Shown: positions 1 through 6,701, counted from the first letter of the stretch. The stretch: 6,994 nucleotides of DNA from Gallionella sp. (GCA_024654105.1 JANLID010000378.1:1-6994); one strand, 5' to 3'. Notes: generated by a model not told the origin, from the sequence alone. Numbers and translations: made by a program.

Positions 1-1
1 C

Positions 2-679
2 AAAAAAGGGGAATTGCCAACGGAAAAGAAAATCATCAACCTCAAGGCAGCGCAGCAGGAATTTTTGCGCACCGAGCGCATAAAACTCAAAGAACTGAAA
101 TCCAGCATCGAAAAAATGGTTGAAAGCAACATCAAGTTGCAGAAATTCAAGAACCAGATTCTGCTCGACATTACCAGCGAAGGGTTGCGCATCCAGATCG
201 TCGATGAGCAGAATCGCCCGATGTTCCAAAGCGGTCGCGCTCAACTTGAGCCCCATACCATAGAAATCCTGCATGAGATCGGCAAGTCGCTAAATGATAT
301 GCCCAATAAAATAAGCCTGTCCGGACATACCGATGCAGCAGCCTATAACGGCGGTAGCAAGGGGTACAGCAATTGGGAGCTGTCCGCCGACCGGGCCAAT
401 GCTTCGCGCCGCGAATTGATCGCAGGTGGCATGGCGGAGGATAAAATCGTTCGCGTGGTGGGTTTGTCGTCTGCCGTGCTGTTCAACAGGGATGAACCGT
501 TAAGCCCGGTCAATCGCCGCATCAGTCTTATCGTGATGAACAAAAAGGCTGAGGAGGCGGCACAGCATGACGGCGGCGTAGTAAAACTGGAAACAGAAAT
601 GGGAGACGAAGAACTCGATAACACCATCAATAATGTAAATGCGATGCCCGTCGCTCCCACCGTGCCGGCGGCTCATTAA
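2..679 (+). CDS. motB: Flagellar motor stator protein MotB, 5'-truncated by the window edge
   Basis: This is the C-terminal 225 codons of MotB, the stator subunit that pairs with MotA and anchors the proton channel to peptidoglycan. The frame is open to the window start, reading KKGE before the TTG at 14. That TTG is not a credible start: GGGG sits only 2 nt before it, and MotB proteins carry about 90 more N-terminal residues, including the membrane helix with the proton-binding Asp and the plug, which are not visible here. Visible parts, numbering the TTG as residue 1, are a charged linker (about 1-50), the GLRIQIVDEQNRPMF strand (57-71), SLSGHTD (101-107) and the OmpA-type peptidoglycan-binding motif NWELSADRANASRREL (120-135). 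VNRRISLIV follows at 166-174, then a poorly conserved acidic tail rich in Ala and Pro. The core closely matches E. coli MotB from memory. It converges with flgL; motA would be expected upstream, outside the window. Confidence 0.95.
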   Translation, partial: KKGELPTEKKIINLKAAQQEFLRTERIKLKELKSSIEKMVESNIKLQKFKNQILLDITSEGLRIQIVDEQNRPMFQSGRAQLEPHTIEILHEIGKSLNDMPNKISLSGHTDAAAYNGGSKGYSNWELSADRANASRRELIAGGMAEDKIVRVVGLSSAVLFNRDEPLSPVNRRISLIVMNKKAEEAAQHDGGVVKLETEMGDEELDNTINNVNAMPVAPTVPAAH

Positions 680-710
680 CAGGACCAGCAACAAGACGCG
701 TGACAGCCCT

Positions 711-732
711 ATTCCCTGAACACAGCGGGAAT
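711..732. other. Small inverted repeat between convergent motB and flgL
   Basis: ATTCCC (711-716) and GGGAAT (727-732) form a 6-bp stem. A TG/CA pair can extend it if two bases bulge. It lies in the 63-bp gap between the two convergent stop codons. Neither strand has a U-tract after the stem, so it is not a canonical intrinsic terminator. It may block 3' exonuclease or be chance; termination here may be Rho-dependent. Confidence 0.3.
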
Positions 733-742
733 AACCGAAAAA

Positions 743-1942
743 TCAGAGGTAATCAAACAAGGAAAGACCGGCGACTTTTGCAAAAGTCTGTTGTGCCGCC
801 TGCAAACTCATCTGCTGCTGGGTCAGATCGCTTATTGCCTTGTTGTAGTCAACGTCCTGCAATTCCGACAGGTTCTGCTTGAATTGCAAGCCCAAATCTT
901 CGCCTGCCGATTGCAGCGCATCAATTTCATTAAGGCGCAAGCCAAGCGATGACCTGACAGTCAAAATATTATTAAGCGCATTGTCCAGTTGATTGAGGCC
1001 GTTATTCAGGCTGTTCGTCAGATTGGCTCCAACCGTTGGCGTATCCAATGCGCTGATCAAATCGGAAATAGTCTTGAACACGCTTTCATTGGCGCTCGGT
1101 GTAACGGTAAATGTATCCGTGACGGCTGGCATTCCTTGTATATCCAACTGCATACCATCAAAGCCGATCGTCTGCCCGCTAACATAGACACCTGTCACAG
1201 GGGCTGCCAGCGCAACAGGCGCTCCCGTAACCGTATAATTCATCACGCCAGCTACAAGACCAAAGGAAATGGAATATGAATTACCCGCCACCAGCGCGGC
1301 AGGGTTCGTGACGGATCCTTGGCTAATTACACCAGTACCAGCATTGGTCGCGGCGGCCTGCGCCACGAATGTGCCATTACCGTTCTTCACGCGCATGAAC
1401 ACATCCGAGCCAGAATCTCCGGAAGCGATTTGCCGCGTAGCGCTGACCTGCATATTTTGCTGCCCGTCATCCCCGAAATAGCCCACTCCGGCAGCGGTAT
1501 TCACGAAAGGCTGCGTCTTGGACTGAAATCCGGCAAACAAATAATTCCCCGCCCCATCCGTGCTGTTCGCCAAGCCGGTCAATTCCTGCAATCTGCCGCT
1601 TAAATCGGCCGCAATGGTTTGCCGGTCATTGTTGTTGAATGTGCCATTACCTGCGCCCACCACTGCGGTCCGCACATCCTGCAATAAAGAAGTTACGCTC
1701 TGCAGATTACTTTCCGCAAGAGAAAGCTTGTGGCGCGCCGCAGTACGGTTGACGGCATATTGCGTATTCATCGTATCAGACTGGCCAATCTCCAACGCGC
1801 GGGCTGCCGCCACCGGATCATCCGAAGCGGCAAGAATACGACGCCCGCTTGCGATTTGCTGCTGGGTTTGCAGCAACCGCGTTTGCTGTTGCCCCAGCAA
1901 TGTGACATTACTATCGAAAAGAGTATTGGAACTGATACGCAT
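743..1942 (-). CDS. flgL: Flagellar hook-filament junction protein FlgL (HAP3)
   Basis: FlgL is the second junction protein between hook and filament. It is exported by the flagellar type III apparatus and sits between FlgK and flagellin. The 399-residue product begins MRISSNTLFDSN, the usual FlgL start, and has the flagellin-like D0/D1 helices: the ASGRRILAASDDPVAAARAL motif at 31-50 and the C-terminal coiled region at about 315-399, ending AGLSLFDYL. Residues about 130-290 form a Gly/Thr/Val-rich beta insert, making it longer than E. coli FlgL (about 317). I chose the ATG at 1942 over the in-frame GTG at 1945, because the conserved N-terminus starts there and an AGG lies 6 nt upstream. The gene follows flgK by 15 nt, and the flgK stop TAG forms part of a purine-rich TAGGAAAGCAGG leader. 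It is probably co-transcribed with flgK from the sigma-28 promoter at 3924-3950. Confidence 0.96.
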   Translation of the reverse strand: MRISSNTLFDSNVTLLGQQQTRLLQTQQQIASGRRILAASDDPVAAARALEIGQSDTMNTQYAVNRTAARHKLSLAESNLQSVTSLLQDVRTAVVGAGNGTFNNNDRQTIAADLSGRLQELTGLANSTDGAGNYLFAGFQSKTQPFVNTAAGVGYFGDDGQQNMQVSATRQIASGDSGSDVFMRVKNGNGTFVAQAAATNAGTGVISQGSVTNPAALVAGNSYSISFGLVAGVMNYTVTGAPVALAAPVTGVYVSGQTIGFDGMQLDIQGMPAVTDTFTVTPSANESVFKTISDLISALDTPTVGANLTNSLNNGLNQLDNALNNILTVRSSLGLRLNEIDALQSAGEDLGLQFKQNLSELQDVDYNKAISDLTQQQMSLQAAQQTFAKVAGLSLFDYL

Positions 1943-1957
1943 CACACACCTGCTTTC

Positions 1958-3886
1958 CTATTTAATGGCTAATATGGCATCAAACATGGTTTGAGCAATT
2001 TGCATCGCCTTGGCTGCCGCTTGATACGCTTTTTGGTAGCGTATCAAATTTGCCGCTTCCTCATCCAGATTTACGCCCGATACTTCCTGTTGCGCCGCAA
2101 CCGTCTGCGCCACCATGTTAGTTTGAGCTAAACTCGTCACGGCCAACTCATTGGTCTTGTTGCCGATCTCGCCAACCAACTGGCTATATATCCCTTGCAA
2201 ACTCACAGTTCCGTTTGCCATCAGGTTTTGCGTCTGCAAATCCGCCATCAATAAAGCATTACGGTTGTCGCCAGTCGCGTTGGTGTTGGATGCGATGTTG
2301 AAAACATCGCCCGCAACCGGGGTTCCAGTGATTTGTGTTGTCCAGCCATTAAAGGTCAGGGTCGCGCCCACATTCGGGTCATACAATGTGCCTGGTGCTG
2401 CCACCAGCACCGTTGCCGAAGTATTGTCGGTGACGGTGAAATGGTTCGCATCAATGAAGGCCACCGTTACATTATTTTTGAGATTGGCATTAGGCGGAGG
2501 GGGCGCATTAACCGTTCCGCTGCTGATTTTCGCAGTGCCGGTATTGGTCAATGCGGCGGTCGCGCGCATTGGCGCTGCGATTGCAATTTTGGCAGGGTCG
2601 TTGGTAGCGAGCGCAATATCACGCGCGCCATATGCCGTGGGTCGTATCAAGAAGCTATCGCCTGCGGTGACGGGAGCCGGTGCGGCAATGGTCATGCCAT
2701 CCACAGTCTGCGGTGTAGTTAAATCCAAATTTGTCGTTGTATTATCCGACAGGCGCAACAAGGTATAGCCTGCGGCGCCATCGAACCTTAACTGATAATC
2801 GCTGGCCGTCAATCCTGCCACGTCTGCGATCGTAACGGATGGAACTCCCGATGCCGAATGATTGTTCGCGTTCTTGTCGACACGCGGAGCAGCCGCATTG
2901 AAAAGATTGCCTCCCGGCACGCCGTTCAAATCCTGCCCCAATTGATTTTGCTGATTGATGCTGACAGCCATTCCCAACGCTACCCGGCCAAGCGCATTAC
3001 GTGCCGGTTCCAGAGTTTGGTCACGAAAAGCAAGATAGGCGCCCATCTTGCCGCCTTGCAAGCTGCTTTGCTGCAAGGTAGTGATTTTGCCATTGTTCAC
3101 ATAGGCAATATCTACTTTGCTCGGGTCGTTTGCCGATTGAACCACCTGCAGCCGCATCGCCCGCTCATCCACCACCAATGCCTGACCGTTGCCGGCAAAC
3201 ACGCTTGTCGTCCCATCCGATTGCTGCAACACGGTTGTTTTAATTTCCTGGTTTAACTTGCTAATCAACTGATTGCGCTGGTCAATCAGGTCGTTCGGCT
3301 GCTGCCCCTGCCCCTGCCCACTGGCAGTGGCCCGCTTGATATTGCCGTTCAGAACCGAAATTTGCTGGGCATAGCTGTTGACAAGATTGACGCTATTGGC
3401 GATTTGCCCGGTGAGCCCATTGGCTATATCCGTCAGGCGTTGATCGATAGCCTGGAATCTGTTCACGGCAAACTGTGCATTACCCAGCAGGGTTTGGCGC
3501 GCAGGCATCGATTCCGGATTGTTGGCGACCCCGTTCAGCGCCTCAAAAAAGCTCTGCATCGCCGGTGATGCACCGGCGGCAGGATCGGCGATCAGGTTGT
3601 CAATCTGCTTTATTGCAGAATGGTAAGCAGTCAAATAACTGGCCTGATTCTGCTCCAGCGAAACCTGGGTATTGAGAAATTCATCGTAGATGCGTATGAC
3701 ACCCGCGACATCGACCCCCTGCCCGACGAACCCGCCGCCGGTCTGCTGCCCGGCGCGCGAGCCGAGCAGAACTTGCTGCCGCGTATATCCGGGAGTGCTG
3801 GCATTGGCAATATTGTGCTCAGCAGTCGCCAAACCTATCTGGGCTGCATTCATGCCGCTTAATGCCGAGGTAAACAGGTCTGCCAC
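1958..3886 (-). CDS. flgK: Flagellar hook-associated protein FlgK (HAP1)
   Basis: FlgK is the first hook-filament junction protein, placed on the completed hook after type III export. The 642-residue product has the conserved N-terminus MADLFTSALSGMNAAQIGL and the rod/hook-family motif ANASTPGYTRQ (27-37). A long helical D1 region follows (about 75-220). The C-terminal D0 helix is at about 605-642 (VNLDEEAANLIRYQKAYQAAAKAMQ). Residues about 346-545 are a beta-rich, Thr/Asn/Ala-rich insert that seems to hold two related units; it makes the protein longer than E. coli FlgK (547). A PPPP run lies at 462-465 and a GQGQGQ run at 190-195. The start is GTG: the conserved MADLF begins there, and AAGGGGA (3897-3891) lies 4 nt upstream. 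The stop is TAG. The gene has its own sigma-28 promoter in the 61-bp gap after flgJ. Confidence 0.97.
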   Translation of the reverse strand: MADLFTSALSGMNAAQIGLATAEHNIANASTPGYTRQQVLLGSRAGQQTGGGFVGQGVDVAGVIRIYDEFLNTQVSLEQNQASYLTAYHSAIKQIDNLIADPAAGASPAMQSFFEALNGVANNPESMPARQTLLGNAQFAVNRFQAIDQRLTDIANGLTGQIANSVNLVNSYAQQISVLNGNIKRATASGQGQGQQPNDLIDQRNQLISKLNQEIKTTVLQQSDGTTSVFAGNGQALVVDERAMRLQVVQSANDPSKVDIAYVNNGKITTLQQSSLQGGKMGAYLAFRDQTLEPARNALGRVALGMAVSINQQNQLGQDLNGVPGGNLFNAAAPRVDKNANNHSASGVPSVTIADVAGLTASDYQLRFDGAAGYTLLRLSDNTTTNLDLTTPQTVDGMTIAAPAPVTAGDSFLIRPTAYGARDIALATNDPAKIAIAAPMRATAALTNTGTAKISSGTVNAPPPPNANLKNNVTVAFIDANHFTVTDNTSATVLVAAPGTLYDPNVGATLTFNGWTTQITGTPVAGDVFNIASNTNATGDNRNALLMADLQTQNLMANGTVSLQGIYSQLVGEIGNKTNELAVTSLAQTNMVAQTVAAQQEVSGVNLDEEAANLIRYQKAYQAAAKAMQIAQTMFDAILAIK

Positions 3887-3890
3887 AATA

Positions 3891-3897
3891 TCCCCTT
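3891..3897 (-). promoter_or_regulatory. Shine-Dalgarno of flgK that supports the GTG start
   Basis: AAGGGGA lies 4 nt before the GTG at 3886-3884. It supports a GTG start for flgK, because no in-frame ATG precedes the conserved MADLF sequence. Confidence 0.75.
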
Positions 3898-3902
3898 CAT
3901 TT

Positions 3903-3914
3903 GCCCATACGGGC
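3903..3914 (-). other. Short stem-loop in the flgK leader
   Basis: GCCC-GTAT-GGGC on the minus strand makes a 4-bp GC stem with a 4-nt loop. If transcription starts about 7 nt after the sigma-28 -10 element, this hairpin would stand near the 5' end of the flgK mRNA, just before the Shine-Dalgarno. A role in mRNA stability is possible, but a stem this short may be chance. Confidence 0.25.
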
Positions 3915-3923
3915 TTATTTGTA

Positions 3924-3950
3924 TTATCGGCACATTTGAAAAATTCTTTA
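3924..3950 (-). promoter_or_regulatory. Sigma-28 (FliA) promoter of flgKL
   Basis: On the minus strand, TAAA (3950-3947) is followed by exactly 15 nt and then GCCGATAA (3931-3924). This is the textbook FliA consensus, TAAA-N15-GCCGATAA, with no mismatch; the base after TAAA is G, as in the longer TAAAGTTT form. The TAA of the -35 element is the flgJ stop codon. The expected transcription start is near 3916-3918, giving a leader of about 30 nt. In E. coli and Salmonella, flgKL also has a class 3 FliA promoter in this place, so late expression after FlgM export is a good inference. Confidence 0.9.
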
Positions 3951-4811
3951 GCCCGTCAAATCAATTTTGCCCATGACGCTCACCAATTTGTCAGCATATT
4001 TCGGGTCTGTCGCATACCCCGCCTTTTGCATGGCCTGCGCCATTCCAGCTGGATTGCCGCCCTGCTGTAACACGTCGGCGTAGCGCGGATTATTGCCGAT
4101 CAATCCGGCATAATCCCGGAATGCCTCGGCATAAGAAGAATAGGCGCGGAATTTCTCAACCTGTTTGTATGCCACACCGTTTTTGTACTCTGTAGTCGTC
4201 ACCTCCGCCACTTTGCCTTTCCATCCGGCATTGGCCTTGATGCCGAACAGGTTGAAACTGTTGCTGCCATTCGCCATTTGGATTTCGCGTTTGCCCCAAC
4301 CGCTCTCCAGCGCAGCCTGCCCCAGCATCAATTGTGGCGGTACACCACTATCCTGGCTGGCCTGGCTGGCGAACGGCAGCATACGATTTACAAAATCCTG
4401 TTGGACGGTTCCGTTATAGGCAGAGGGCATAGCGGCAGAGGACTGAGGGTCAAGGACTGAGGACTGAGGAACTATTTTGCCACTTTCCACTTGTCCACCC
4501 ATACTGCGGCTCAGTTGCTTGACCATGATATCGGCCAAACCGACTCCGCGACTGGCCATACTCTGCGCCAGCTGCTGATCCAGCATACCGGTGAACATCC
4601 GGGTTTGCTCGCTATCGAATATGCCGTCCTGCGGCGTCGCTTCGCGCATGCTTTTCAACATCATGTTCAGAAACACCGATTCAAACTGCTGCGCCGCCGC
4701 TTTGAGCGCCTGATCCGGCGACTGCCTGGCCTGCACGCGCAACTGCTCAAGGCTCTGCGTATCGAGAGCCAGTTTTCCTGCATTTGCGGAAACATTGAGC
4801 TGATTAATCAT
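3948..4811 (-). CDS. flgJ: FlgJ: rod cap and peptidoglycan-hydrolysing glucosaminidase
   Basis: FlgJ is a periplasmic bifunctional protein of 287 residues. Its N-terminal domain (about 1-105, with AAQQFESVFLNMMLKSMREATP) is the rod-assembly scaffold or cap. Its C-terminal domain (about 135-285) is a glucosaminidase of the FlgJ/LytG kind that opens peptidoglycan for the rod. The catalytic Glu is E169 in AALESGWG. E208 (TTEYKNG) and D233 (FRDYAG) sit at the same spacings as Salmonella E184, E223 and D248, so the enzyme looks intact. The linker at about 110-130 carries two PQSS copies, encoded by a short DNA repeat, and ASQASQ at 148-153 comes from a 9-bp duplication. It ends about 25 residues earlier than E. 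coli FlgJ (313). ATG follows the flgI TAA with no gap. A GGAG inside the flgI end, 9 nt upstream, implies translational coupling. Confidence 0.97.
   Translation of the reverse strand: MINQLNVSANAGKLALDTQSLEQLRVQARQSPDQALKAAAQQFESVFLNMMLKSMREATPQDGIFDSEQTRMFTGMLDQQLAQSMASRGVGLADIMVKQLSRSMGGQVESGKIVPQSSVLDPQSSAAMPSAYNGTVQQDFVNRMLPFASQASQDSGVPPQLMLGQAALESGWGKREIQMANGSNSFNLFGIKANAGWKGKVAEVTTTEYKNGVAYKQVEKFRAYSSYAEAFRDYAGLIGNNPRYADVLQQGGNPAGMAQAMQKAGYATDPKYADKLVSVMGKIDLTG
4352..4369. repeat. 9-bp in-frame tandem duplication in flgJ
   Basis: CCTGGCTGG occurs twice in a row (4352-4360 and 4361-4369). On the coding strand it gives ASQASQ, FlgJ residues 148-153, close to the start of the glucosaminidase domain. 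The period is three codons, so a change in copy number would keep the frame. Confidence 0.7.
4440..4469. repeat. Heptamer-type repeat in the flgJ interdomain linker
   Basis: GGACTGAGG occurs three times: 4440-4448, 4454-4462 and 4461-4469. The last two overlap by GG, so they form a 7-bp tandem period; the first is set off by 5 nt (GTCAA). The repeat encodes the FlgJ linker between the rod-cap and muramidase domains (PQSSVLDPQSS, about 115-125). Seven is not a multiple of three, so gain or loss of one unit would shift the frame before the enzyme domain. Confidence 0.75.
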
Positions 4812-5903
4812 TTAGATAATCTCCAGCTCCGCACGCAACGCACCGGATGATTTCATCGCCTGCAGAATCGCCAGCAAGTCCTGCGGGGTCGCGCCGATCG
4901 AGTTGAGCGCCTTGACCACCTCGCTCAGCGATACCCCTTTTTGAAGTTGCACCAGGCCACCCTTGTCCATCTTAACGTCTATGGTGACCTTGTCGGTTTG
5001 TACGGTCTGCCCCTGAGAAAATGCGCCAGGCTGACTTACCGAGCTATCGCTGCTGATCATCACAGTCAGGTTGCCATGCGCTACCGCACAAGTATCCAGC
5101 GTAACTGTCTGATTCATGACCACTGAACCGGTGCGCGCATTGATGATGACCTTGGCGATGCCTTGTGCCGGATTGACTTCCAGATTCTCGATTTTGGAAA
5201 TGAAAGCCACGCGCTCATTGCCTGCCGGTGCACGCACCTGTATCACCCGGCCATCCAGCGCGGAGGCAATACCCGGTGCGACTTGCCCATTGACGGCTTC
5301 GACAATGCGCGTTGCCGTAGTGAAATCGTTGGCATTCAATTCCAGATGAATAAATTCGCCCTGCCCCAGCAGCGTTGGCACAGCCCGTTCCACCGTCGCA
5401 CCGGCTGGCACACGCCCGACGCTCAAGTGATTCACCTGCACCGAAGCTCCGCCTGAGGACGCGCCCACCCCGCCGACCAGCACATTACCTTGCGCCATCG
5501 CATATACCTGCCCATCCGCGCCCTTCAACGGCGTCATCAGCAACGTTCCGCCGCGCAGACTCTTGGCATTGCCGATCGAGGATGCGGTCACATCGATGGT
5601 TTGACCCGGCTTGGAAAATGGCGGCAGCGTGGCAGTCACCATCACCGCCGCGACATTCTTGAGTTGCAAACTGGTGCCTTGCGGCAAATTTACCCCCATT
5701 TGCGACAACATGCTGATGATGCTCTGCACGGTAAATGGTGTCTGTGTGGTTTGATCGCCGCTGCCGTCCAGTCCGACCACGATGCCATAGCCGAGCAACT
5801 GGTTGTCGCGCACTCCCTGAATACTCGCCATGTCCTTGATGCGATCAGCCGCTGCAGTGAACGGTAGCAGCATCACGAACAGCATTAGTAGAATTCGTTT
5901 CAT
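4812..5903 (-). CDS. flgI: Flagellar P-ring protein FlgI
   Basis: FlgI forms the P-ring around the rod in the periplasm/peptidoglycan layer. It is exported by Sec, with a signal peptide MKRILLMLFVMLLPFTAAA and likely cleavage before D20 (AAA|DRIKD). The 363-residue length is close to E. coli FlgI (365). Family motifs include LGYGIVVGLDGSGDQTTQTPFT (37-58), KNVAAVMVTATLPPF (82-96), GNAKSLRGGTLLMTPLKG (111-128) and NARTGSVVMN (255-264). The start at 5903 is chosen because GAGGAG lies 7 nt upstream and it opens a clean signal peptide; an upstream in-frame TTG at 5954 has neither. The one oddity is a single cysteine, C272; the second E. coli disulfide cysteine near the C-terminus is Ala355 here. 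The stop TAA abuts the flgJ ATG. Confidence 0.97.
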   Translation of the reverse strand: MKRILLMLFVMLLPFTAAADRIKDMASIQGVRDNQLLGYGIVVGLDGSGDQTTQTPFTVQSIISMLSQMGVNLPQGTSLQLKNVAAVMVTATLPPFSKPGQTIDVTASSIGNAKSLRGGTLLMTPLKGADGQVYAMAQGNVLVGGVGASSGGASVQVNHLSVGRVPAGATVERAVPTLLGQGEFIHLELNANDFTTATRIVEAVNGQVAPGIASALDGRVIQVRAPAGNERVAFISKIENLEVNPAQGIAKVIINARTGSVVMNQTVTLDTCAVAHGNLTVMISSDSSVSQPGAFSQGQTVQTDKVTIDVKMDKGGLVQLQKGVSLSEVVKALNSIGATPQDLLAILQAMKSSGALRAELEII

Positions 5904-5910
5904 AGTCTTG

Positions 5911-5916
5911 CTCCTC
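5911..5916 (-). promoter_or_regulatory. Shine-Dalgarno of flgI that fixes the start
   Basis: GAGGAG lies 7 nt before the ATG at 5903-5901. It decides in favour of this start over the TTG at 5954, which would add 17 residues ahead of the signal peptide. Confidence 0.8.
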
Positions 5917-5926
5917 AAATAGGATC

Positions 5927-5955
5927 GTTGGGCAAAGACCGGAGGGATGCCCAAC
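5927..5955 (-). repeat. Stem-loop (possible REP-like palindrome) in the flgH-flgI gap
   Basis: GTTGGGC (5927-5933) and GCCCAAC (5949-5955) are perfect 7-bp inverted arms around a 15-nt loop. A further TAG/CTA pairing is possible (5920-5922 with 5956-5958), leaving a 4-nt bulge. The element occupies the 69-bp gap between the flgH stop and the flgI start. No U-tract follows on the minus strand, so it is not an intrinsic terminator. A dispersed palindromic element or an mRNA processing/stability hairpin is possible. The 7-bp arms are certain; the function is not known. Confidence 0.5.
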
Positions 5956-5972
5956 CTATGTTGACCTGCCTT

Positions 5973-6701
5973 TTAGAACGGCAACACCGACAGGAAGAAA
6001 CGCCCCAGGAACCCGAGTGTCTTGGTATCGTTTATCACCTCACTCATCGCACCTGCCCTCTTGTATTCGATGTGCGCGTCGGCAACCTGGGTAGATTGCA
6101 CAGCATTCAGATTGGTGATTGTAGTCGGGTTGACTACACCCGAGAAACGGATGAACTCATCGCTCTGATTCAACGCCACCTGTTTTTCTCCGCTGACCAG
6201 CAAATTCCCATTTGCCAATACGTCGGTTACCGTCACAGTGATCGTTCCGGTCAAATCCTCGCTGGTTGCGCCGGCGCTTGCATTTGCCGATTTGTTGCTT
6301 GTTGTGCCGACAACGGAACCGCTCAACGAAAAAAGGTTGGTGAGCATGTTGGCAAGCGTCCCGGGCATTCTGACTTTACTCGGTATATTCGTAGTTACAG
6401 TTGGAATATTGGCATTGACACTATTTGAATAGCTGGAACTGCCACTGTCTTTCCGGTTGCCAGTGGTCTTTTCCACGATATTGATAGTCAAAATATCGCC
6501 AACATTGCGCGCGCGTATATCCTCAAACAACGGTCGTTCACTGATGCCCGCATGAAAGATTGCGCCATCTGCCGGAGCAACCACTTTTTTTTCAACAGGC
6601 TTGGCTGTCATCGGCTGATGCACACTGGTTGGCGGATTGCTGACGCAACCGACCAAACCCATCAGCAGCCCAGCAAACCAGAATTTAGCCACCCGCAGCA
6701 T
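5973..6701 (-). CDS. flgH: Flagellar L-ring lipoprotein FlgH
   Basis: FlgH forms the outer-membrane L-ring through which the rod passes. The product, 242 residues from the preferred start, has a lipoprotein signal MLRVAKFWFAGLLMGLVG followed by Cys19 (lipobox LVGC), the acylation site. Family motifs follow: PLFEDIRARNVGDILTI (57-73), LTGTITVTVTDVLANGNLLVSGEKQ (150-174), EFIRFSGVVNPTTI (182-195), STQVADAHIEY (203-213) and the C-terminal LGFLGRFFLSVLPF. It is close in length to E. coli FlgH (232). Two starts are possible. ATG 6713 overlaps the flgG stop (TAATG) but has no clear ribosome site. ATG 6701 has GGAG 6 nt upstream and gives a compact signal peptide, so I prefer it. Either start gives the same mature lipoprotein. 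It is translated closely after flgG. Confidence 0.95.
   Translation of the reverse strand: MLRVAKFWFAGLLMGLVGCVSNPPTSVHQPMTAKPVEKKVVAPADGAIFHAGISERPLFEDIRARNVGDILTINIVEKTTGNRKDSGSSSYSNSVNANIPTVTTNIPSKVRMPGTLANMLTNLFSLSGSVVGTTSNKSANASAGATSEDLTGTITVTVTDVLANGNLLVSGEKQVALNQSDEFIRFSGVVNPTTITNLNAVQSTQVADAHIEYKRAGAMSEVINDTKTLGFLGRFFLSVLPF

Noticed and set aside
14..16. TTG as a true start of a short OmpA-like protein
   Set aside because: The frame is open upstream to the window edge, the GGGG is too close to serve as a ribosome site, and the sequence aligns with the interior of MotB.
711..732. Bidirectional intrinsic terminator between motB and flgL
   Set aside because: A 6-bp stem is present but neither strand has a U-tract after it, so I list it only as an inverted repeat.
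2151..2768. Open frame of 205 codons on the plus strand opposite flgK
   Set aside because: It lies wholly antisense to a confident flgK, has low-complexity hydrophobic composition, and shows no recognisable family motif. It is a shadow of the codon bias of flgK.
3054..3078. CCTTGCA/TGCAAGG inverted repeat inside flgK
   Set aside because: It encodes repeated Leu-Gln codons (TLQQSSLQGG), which explains the symmetry. Nothing else suggests a site.
3303..3329. TGCCCC hexamer run and adjacent CCACTG-G-CAGTGG palindrome in flgK
   Set aside because: The hexamers encode a GQGQGQ stretch in frame, and the palindrome falls in coding sequence with a loop too small for a strong RNA hairpin. It looks like local codon repetition.
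3690..4070. Open frame of 126 codons on the plus strand crossing the flgK-flgJ gap
   Set aside because: It overlaps the ends of two confident genes and the sigma-28 promoter on the other strand, and its composition is not protein-like.
5928..6428. Open frame of 166 codons on the plus strand opposite flgH
   Set aside because: It is antisense to flgH with no domain I recognise. It starts inside the flgH-flgI palindrome and is best explained as a shadow.
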